Shown here: in pieces, positions 58,558-64,000 of the stretch
How the letters are laid out: every line of letters begins with the position of its first letter
How positions within the stretch are numbered: position 1 is the stretch's first letter
Assembly: GCA_035967665.1 (NCBI GenBank)
Contig: JAYWLB010000076.1
Span: forward strand, 124,001 to 188,000
From: Arctic95D-9 sp035967665
Lineage (GTDB): Bacteria; Verrucomicrobiota; Verrucomicrobiia; Verrucomicrobiales; DEV007
Reading direction: 5' to 3'
Length of the DNA: 64,000 nucleotides
Made by a program: the position numbers and the translations under genes
The notes under the pieces: generated by a model
Seen by the model: only the letters and a program-made list of their open reading frames with translations
Told to the model about the DNA's origin: nothing
Database searches by the model: none

Positions 58558-59568
58558 ATGAAGCCTACCTCCGTTCGAATCCTCCTCTGCTGCCTCGCGT
58601 TTTCACTCGCATCATCAGTGAATGGCGAGGAGCCGCTCCTGAAGTCAGGTGATCGCATCGCTCTCATCGGCAACACAGTCATCGAACGAGCCCGCCTTCA
58701 CGGCCATATTGAAGAATCACTGCAACTCGCCGCAGGCCCCGAAGTTAAAAATCTCACGATTCGAAATCTCGGCTGGAGCGGCGACTCTGTGTTCGGGGAT
58801 TCCCGCTCTTACTTCGGCCCCCCTCAGGAAGGTCGCGAGCGTCTTTCCGCGGTGATTTCAGAATTCAAACCACAGGTTATTTTCCTCTGCTACGGCACCG
58901 GGGCGGCGATGTCTGTCGACCAGGGCTGGACCGACGAGCCCATCCACAAAGAGCCCTCCGCAAACGGGCTTCAGAGCAGCCTCGAAATTTTCGTGAAGGG
59001 TTATCAGGAAAAGATCGATCGGCTCCGCTCGGCTGCAGGTGGCTCGCTTCGGGAAATCGTTCTCATTTCGCCGCCGCCCCTCGAAAACCTCGGAGATCCC
59101 CTCCCCGACCAGACCGGGAACAACGCCCGTCTCGCTGTCTTTCGTGATCAAATCAAACAACTCGCCTCGGCGAACCAACTCCGCTTCGTCGACTGGTTTG
59201 CCGCCCTCGGCGGAGACGACTTCAATGGAGAGGTCGCCAGCCCCGCCCTGACCAACAACGGAGTTCACTACAGCGAGTCAGGTTACCAAATCCTCGGGCG
59301 TGAACTCGTCAAAGGCCTCGGCTACGGCGAAACTTCAGCCACTCAAAACACCGCTGATTCGCCGCTCATGGCTGCGATCATTGAAAAGAACCGGCTCTTT
59401 TTCCATCGCTGGAGGCCTGCCAACGAAACCTATCTCTTTCTCTTCCGTAAACACGAGCAGGGCCAGAACGCCAAAGAAATCCCCATGTTCGACCCGCTCA
59501 TCGCAGAGCAGGACAAAAAGATCGAAGCCGCCCGCCAGGCTCTTTTCGCCGGCAAACCAAAGAACTAG
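58558..59568 (+). CDS. Secreted SGNH/GDSL-family hydrolase
   Basis: The protein is 336 residues from the ATG at 58558, with a signal peptide (ILLCCLAFSLASSVNG). The usual GDS motif is replaced by IGNTVIERARLHG, as in many Planctomycetes/Verrucomicrobia relatives, so the nucleophile Ser is absent and ester hydrolysis is not certain. Other SGNH blocks are NLGWSGDSVFG, CYGTGAAMS and the Asp/His block TNNGVHYSESGY. It is directly followed by the PVC-type cytochrome/propeller gene after 32 bases; these two families are often neighbours in PVC genomes. The C-terminal 80 residues include an unusual KNRLFFHRWRPANETYLFLFRK stretch shared with the family. Confidence 0.86.
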   Translation: MKPTSVRILLCCLAFSLASSVNGEEPLLKSGDRIALIGNTVIERARLHGHIEESLQLAAGPEVKNLTIRNLGWSGDSVFGDSRSYFGPPQEGRERLSAVISEFKPQVIFLCYGTGAAMSVDQGWTDEPIHKEPSANGLQSSLEIFVKGYQEKIDRLRSAAGGSLREIVLISPPPLENLGDPLPDQTGNNARLAVFRDQIKQLASANQLRFVDWFAALGGDDFNGEVASPALTNNGVHYSESGYQILGRELVKGLGYGETSATQNTADSPLMAAIIEKNRLFFHRWRPANETYLFLFRKHEQGQNAKEIPMFDPLIAEQDKKIEAARQALFAGKPKN

Positions 59569-59600
59569 GTCCCGCTTCACCACGCCAACTATTTTCCGAT

Positions 59601-62600
59601 ATGAAACTTTTTCAATCCATTGCCTCAGCCCTCATCGCTGCGAGTTTTGCAGCCCTTCCGGCGCACGCACAAAACGGCCTCAAGGATATCCCTGACACTG
59701 CCGTATCCGCTCAGCTCGAATCTTTCAAACTGATCGAGGGTGCCAGGGTAAACCTCTTCGCAAACGAACCGGCGGTGGCAAACCCGACTCACATGAACTG
59801 GGATTCGCGCGGGCGCCTCTGGGTCGTCAGCAGTCCCCTCTACCCTCACATCAAACCCGGCCAGGAGGAACAGGATAAAGTCGTCATTCTTGAAGACACC
59901 ACCGGTGACGGCGTCGCCGACAAGCACACTGACTTTGCCACCAACCTCCACATTCCCACGGCGGTTCTCCCCGGTGACGGCGGTGCCTACATCGCCAATT
60001 CGATCGAAGTGCTTTTCCTCAAGGATACCGACGGAGATGATGTCGCTGATGAGCGTCAGGTGGTTTTGTCAGGATTCGGAACAGAGGACACCCACCATCT
60101 CCTTCACACTTTCAAATGGGGTCCCGAGGGGATGATCTGGATGAACCAGTCGATCTACATTCACACTCACCTCGAGACGCCTTACGGAATTCGCCGCCTC
60201 CTCGGTGGCGGCATGTGGCACTACCGCCCCGAGACACAGCGGTCGGATGTTTTCATGAAAGGACTCATCAACCCCTGGGGCCACGCCTTTGACGAATGGG
60301 GACAGAGCTTCCTCACCGATGGAGCCGGAAGCCAGGGCATTAATTTCGTCTTCCCCCGTTCTGTCTTTGCCACCTCGCCCGGTGCTTCACGAATTCTCAC
60401 CGGCCTCAACCCCGGACAACCGAAACACTGCGGAGCGGAATTTCTCACCGGACGCCACATTCCCGACAGCCTCAAAGACGTCATCGCCGCTCCCGATTTT
60501 CGCGGTAGCCGGATCAATCTGTTCAAGCTGACCGACAATGGCAGTGCCTATACCTCCACTCAGGTTCCCGACCTAATCTCATCGAAGCACCGCGCCTTTC
60601 GCCCCATCGATATCAAAATGGGCCCTGACGGGGCCATCTACGTCGCTGACTGGTACAATCCTATCATCCAGCACGGCGAGGTCGATTTCCGTGACTCCCG
60701 TCGCGACAAAAGCCATGGCCGCATCTGGCGTATCACCTTTGACGGAAAAGACACCCTTCCGATCGAAGATCTGAGTAAGGTCGATGAAAAAGCGCTTGCG
60801 GCAAAACTCAACGCTCCCGAAGCGCTGACCCGCCAACTCGCTCTCACCGAAATGAGAAACCGCGATCCGGAGGCGGCCCTCTCCGCTGTTGCCGCTCTCA
60901 CCGCTCCTGACGATGTCGATCCTGATCTCGTGGCTCTCCGCAAAATCTGGGCCTCACAAACCCTCAATCAGTTTGACGAAAAAGCCGCTGCAGCCCTTCT
61001 CGATTCCGAAAATCACAAGGCCCGCGCCGCCGCACTGCGAGCCATCTACTACCGCGCTGCAGACAACGACGAAGCCCTCGCAATTGCGAGCAAAGCAATT
61101 GCCGATCCGCATCCGCAGGTTCGCCTCTGGGCCGTAAGTGTCCTCGCCCAGCTCGACGCCAAAGAAACCGTCACCACAGCGATGAAAGCGATTGATGGCG
61201 TGGAGGTCGACGAATTCCTCGATTTTGCGCTCTGGTCCATTTGCCGTGAACACTCAGACACCTGGATGACTGAGGCACAGGGGAAAAATCCTTTCGCCTC
61301 AACCCGCCAGCTCCTCTTCGCCGTTCGCGCGATCAATAAACCGGTCGCCGTTGATCAGATTCTCAGCGCACTGGAAAGCGGAGAGCTTTCGTCCGATCAG
61401 GAAGTGAGAGACATCGCCGACTGGATTTCCAAGACCGGCTCGCCCGAAAATCTCAGCTCCCTTTTTGTCCATGCCCTTAAAGAGGGAGCATCCCACACTC
61501 ATCAACACGCCGTTTTAGCGGCATTGGCCTCAGCCGGCCGGATTCGAAAAATCCAACCTACCGGCGACCAAAATCGGCTCACGCAATTTCTCGCCTCGAA
61601 GAACGACGTCATTTTCGCAGAAGCGGCAACCCTCGCAGGTCTATGGAAACTGGAGTCCGCACGTGACGGATTGAAAACCGCCTTCCTCGCAGCAGCCAAA
61701 AACCAGAAACGCGCAGAAGCCGCGCTCGACGGACTCATTTCTCTCGGCGGGCCGGAAACCGCAAAACTCTTCGAAAGTGAAGCCAAATCCGCAACGAGCT
61801 CTTTCTTAATTAAATCGCTCGCAGTGAGAGGCCGAACCCGCATGAACCCGGCTGAAGGCGCCAGGCTCGCCGTTGTAGTGCTGCAAAACGCTCCGAATGG
61901 AAAAGATCCCCACGGCATCTTCGCCGCGTTTCTCGCAACGAAACAGGGTCCCGGCGCGCTCGCGAAAGCACTCACAAACGCCAAACTCCCCCAGCCGATC
62001 GCTCTCGTTGGGGTCCAGAAGGCCAGCAGCGCTGCGACAAAGCCCGAGGGTCTCGTCAAGGCGCTCCAGACAGCGGCTGATCTCAAACCGATGAAAATGG
62101 CTCTCTCCGCCCCTGAAATGGAAGCGATGATGGAGAAAGTTGCGAAAACGGGCAATCCTCACCACGGTGAAACGATCTATCGGCGCGCGGCATTGCAGTG
62201 CGTCGTCTGTCACGCCATCGGCGGCGCCGGCGGTGTCATCGGCCCCGACCTCGTCAGTATCGGCTCCAGCGCTCCTGTCGACTACCTCATCGATTCACTC
62301 CTCCAGCCGAGTGTGAAAATCAAGGAGGGCTATCACACGACGCTGGTGACGTTGAAAAACGGAGACTCCTTCGCCGGGGCGATCGCCCGTGAAGACGCCA
62401 ATGAACTTGTCGTTCGCGACGCCACCGGGAAAGAAAACCGCATTCCCAAAGCAGACATCGCGAGCAACAATATCAGCCCGGTATCACTGATGCCTCCCGG
62501 CCTCACCGCTCAACTACGCGAAGATGAGTTCGTCGATCTCGTCGCCTTTCTCGCCCAGCTGGGTAAAGACGGTGACTTCAAAACACCGCCAAACCGTTTT

Positions 62601-63056
62601 GTGAGACAATGGCAGGCTCTCATGCCACACGACCGCACCCGCGACGCGATCGGCCACTACGGTCATCTCATTTTTACGGAGGATATCAAAACCTACCAAT
62701 GGATCTCTTTCTACGCCAAAGTCACCGGTGGTGTCCCTATTCCTGAAATGCCCAAAGTGGTGGGACGCGGGGCAAATCGCTACGGAGTCGCCCGCACCTT
62801 CCTCGATGTCAGCAAGGCCGGACCAATCCGGCTGAAGATCTCCGGTAAACTGAAGGACCTTGTTCTTTTTCATGGCGAAAAAGAAATCACACTTCCCGGA
62901 GATGCCTCCGAAGCGGAGATCATCCTCGAAGTCAAAAAGCCGGGAAGACAGAAAATCACCATTTCCGGCCTCAACGGATACGGACTCGATACCGTCAAGG
63001 TCGAAGCACTCGACGATGCCGGAACGGTTCAGTTTGTTGACATCAAAGAGTTCTAA
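59601..63056 (+). CDS. PVC-type secreted propeller/HEAT/cytochrome c protein
   Basis: A 1151-residue secreted protein with a signal peptide (about 1-23). An N-terminal glucose/sorbosone dehydrogenase-like propeller (about 40-380) includes PTHMNWDSRGRLWVVSS, TDGAGSQGINFVFP and FRPIDIKMGPDGAIYVADWY. HEAT-like helical repeats follow (about 400-830), then a cytochrome c domain with heme motif CVVCH at 867-871 and IGPDLVSIGSSAP. A C-terminal beta domain (about 985-1151) closes the protein. This order defines the large family of heme-binding domain proteins confined to Planctomycetes and Verrucomicrobia, thought to oxidise a sugar or polysaccharide in the periplasm; function not proven. It lies between the GDSL hydrolase and the FG-GAP protein. 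Confidence 0.94.
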   Translation: MKLFQSIASALIAASFAALPAHAQNGLKDIPDTAVSAQLESFKLIEGARVNLFANEPAVANPTHMNWDSRGRLWVVSSPLYPHIKPGQEEQDKVVILEDTTGDGVADKHTDFATNLHIPTAVLPGDGGAYIANSIEVLFLKDTDGDDVADERQVVLSGFGTEDTHHLLHTFKWGPEGMIWMNQSIYIHTHLETPYGIRRLLGGGMWHYRPETQRSDVFMKGLINPWGHAFDEWGQSFLTDGAGSQGINFVFPRSVFATSPGASRILTGLNPGQPKHCGAEFLTGRHIPDSLKDVIAAPDFRGSRINLFKLTDNGSAYTSTQVPDLISSKHRAFRPIDIKMGPDGAIYVADWYNPIIQHGEVDFRDSRRDKSHGRIWRITFDGKDTLPIEDLSKVDEKALAAKLNAPEALTRQLALTEMRNRDPEAALSAVAALTAPDDVDPDLVALRKIWASQTLNQFDEKAAAALLDSENHKARAAALRAIYYRAADNDEALAIASKAIADPHPQVRLWAVSVLAQLDAKETVTTAMKAIDGVEVDEFLDFALWSICREHSDTWMTEAQGKNPFASTRQLLFAVRAINKPVAVDQILSALESGELSSDQEVRDIADWISKTGSPENLSSLFVHALKEGASHTHQHAVLAALASAGRIRKIQPTGDQNRLTQFLASKNDVIFAEAATLAGLWKLESARDGLKTAFLAAAKNQKRAEAALDGLISLGGPETAKLFESEAKSATSSFLIKSLAVRGRTRMNPAEGARLAVVVLQNAPNGKDPHGIFAAFLATKQGPGALAKALTNAKLPQPIALVGVQKASSAATKPEGLVKALQTAADLKPMKMALSAPEMEAMMEKVAKTGNPHHGETIYRRAALQCVVCHAIGGAGGVIGPDLVSIGSSAPVDYLIDSLLQPSVKIKEGYHTTLVTLKNGDSFAGAIAREDANELVVRDATGKENRIPKADIASNNISPVSLMPPGLTAQLREDEFVDLVAFLAQLGKDGDFKTPPNRFVRQWQALMPHDRTRDAIGHYGHLIFTEDIKTYQWISFYAKVTGGVPIPEMPKVVGRGANRYGVARTFLDVSKAGPIRLKISGKLKDLVLFHGEKEITLPGDASEAEIILEVKKPGRQKITISGLNGYGLDTVKVEALDDAGTVQFVDIKEF

Positions 63057-63092
63057 CATCTTTTCAAAAATCATTTAAACCGAAAGCACTTT

Positions 63093-64000
63093 ATGAAAGC
63101 CCCCTACTTACTCTCCGTCGCACTGCTGTTTATCGGCGCGGCAACTCTCACTGCTCAGCAAAAGGGCAAAAAGAAAGCCGGCCCTCCACAATTGAAATGG
63201 CGTGTCCAGCAACTCCACAAGGACAACAACGAAGGAGTCGCTGTCGGCGATATCAATGGTGACGGAAAACTGGATGTCACCGCCGGGGAATTCTGGTATC
63301 CCGCACCGGACTTCAAGCCACTCCCCGTTCGCAAGATTCTTCCCTTCGGCGCTGACTACATGCAGAACAATTCGGAGCACCTTTTCGACATGGACGGAGA
63401 CGGAGACCTCGACATCGTCGCCGGGGCCTTCACCCTCCCCATCGTAAACTGGTTCGAGAATCCCGGAGCGGGAAATTACAAAGAGGGAGAGCACTGGAAA
63501 ACACACCAGCTCGTCGATACCGGGACCGGTCATAACGAAGCCACTTTTCTCCACGACCTCGACGGTGACGGAACTCCTGAGTGGATCGAGAATCATTGGA
63601 ATCCTGAAAATCCGATGCAGGCGTTCCGCTTCAAACGCGGCGAAGACGGAAAAGTAACTGCCGAAAAACACGTCATGAACGAAAGCGGCAACGGCCACGG
63701 AATGGGCTTCGGCGATCTTAACGGGGACGGGAAAGATGACATCATTTTCAACCAGGGATGGTATGAATGCCCCGAAGCAGGTGCTTTTTCCGGCCCATGG
63801 AAATGGCGCAAGGATTTTGACCTCCCTCACGCAAGCTGTCCCGTTCTCATCGTCGACCTCAATGAAGACGGCAGAAATGATATCATCTGGGCCGATGGAC
63901 ACAGCTACGGCCTCTACTGGCAGGAGCAGCTCGAGCCACGCCCCGACGGCACCACTGTCTGGCGTCAGCATCTCATCGACAAAAAATTCTCGCAGGCCCA
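63093..64000 (+). CDS. Secreted FG-GAP/VCBS repeat protein (3' end outside window)
   Basis: The gene starts at 63093 and runs off the right edge with no stop, giving 302 residues so far. A signal peptide (YLLSVALLFIGAATLTA) and a Lys-rich linker are followed by repeated FG-GAP/VCBS units with calcium-binding DxDxDG loops: GDINGDGKLDV, DMDGDGDLDIV, DLDGDGTPEW, DLNGDGKDDI and DLNEDGRNDI. Such proteins are secreted beta-propellers that may bind ligands or polysaccharides. It follows the cytochrome protein by 36 bases, probably in the same operon. Confidence 0.9.
   Translation, partial: MKAPYLLSVALLFIGAATLTAQQKGKKKAGPPQLKWRVQQLHKDNNEGVAVGDINGDGKLDVTAGEFWYPAPDFKPLPVRKILPFGADYMQNNSEHLFDMDGDGDLDIVAGAFTLPIVNWFENPGAGNYKEGEHWKTHQLVDTGTGHNEATFLHDLDGDGTPEWIENHWNPENPMQAFRFKRGEDGKVTAEKHVMNESGNGHGMGFGDLNGDGKDDIIFNQGWYECPEAGAFSGPWKWRKDFDLPHASCPVLIVDLNEDGRNDIIWADGHSYGLYWQEQLEPRPDGTTVWRQHLIDKKFSQA

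Noticed and set aside
1..64000. tRNA, rRNA, CRISPR or prophage elements
   Set aside because: No T-loop-type GGTTCGAATCC sequence outside coding DNA, no regularly spaced direct repeats of CRISPR size, and no integrase or transposase reading was found.

Overview
The window is a dense, moderately GC-rich bacterial chromosome segment. The organism is most likely a member of the Verrucomicrobiota (PVC group). This rests on family content: a PVC-type membrane-less cytochrome c propeller/HEAT protein (59.6-63.1 kb) next to a GDSL hydrolase and an FG-GAP/VCBS protein, two secreted PQQ-like beta-propellers, two Gfo/Idh/MocA oxidoreductases, a sensor kinase with discoidin domains and many secreted orphan proteins. 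It cannot be proven without a 16S or marker search. I see no tRNA, rRNA, CRISPR array, transposase or integrase.

Layout. 0-8 kb: menaquinone genes menF-menD-menH as one overlapping operon, with menB (cut by the window edge) separated from them by a RimK/aspartoacylase-like pair and a flippase. 8-11 kb: NarL-type response regulator and discoidin-domain histidine kinase. 11-20.9 kb: housekeeping genes (truB-ribF, ilvA) and a six-gene minus-strand run that begins with a NosR/RnfG-like flavin/iron-sulfur membrane protein. 20.9-24.6 kb: Gfo/Idh/MocA oxidoreductase, OmpH/Skp chaperone, FIST protein, P-loop kinase. 24.6-31.4 kb: an apparent RiPP (ribosomally made, modified peptide) cluster. 31.5-43.6 kb: secreted propellers, ClC channel, TerC, MFS and a GH63-like glucosidase. 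43.6-47 kb: nrdR with a NrdR-box pair and promoter upstream, an ATP-cone-like protein, a HIT protein, and a RimB-like protease with a second aspartoacylase-like protein. 47-54 kb: two large divergent hybrid sensor kinases. 54-64 kb: secreted protease, DinB/HxlR pair, small membrane proteins and the PVC-type secreted module.

The most interesting element is the cluster at 24.6-31.4 kb. On the minus strand it reads: a radical SAM/SPASM enzyme closely resembling the cyclophane-forming GrrM/OscB maturases; a 113-residue precursor-like protein; a DUF692 (MNIO, multinuclear iron oxidase) enzyme with an extra C-terminal domain; a GAF protein; and a cytoplasmic subtilisin-like protease. A one-polypeptide ABC exporter is divergent. 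The precursor has a leader-like N-terminus, a Gly/Pro-rich spacer and a 24-residue tail with four Cys, six His, and aromatic-x-Asn units of the kind GrrM enzymes act on. Two modification chemistries (C-C crosslinking by rSAM, Cys or His oxidation by MNIO) therefore seem aimed at one Cys/His-rich core. A perfect hairpin covers the precursor stop codon, and a short paired repeat lies directly upstream of the MNIO start and recurs 19.7 kb away.

Other points of note are a RimK ligase fused to a TrkA-C (RCK_C) domain, the splitting of the RimK/RimB/aspartoacylase system into two loci each with its own aspartoacylase paralogue, an NMT1/THI5-type sensor fused to a hybrid kinase, and a flavinylation-type motif in the NosR-like protein. 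All calls are from reading the sequence and recalled family knowledge; no searches were run.
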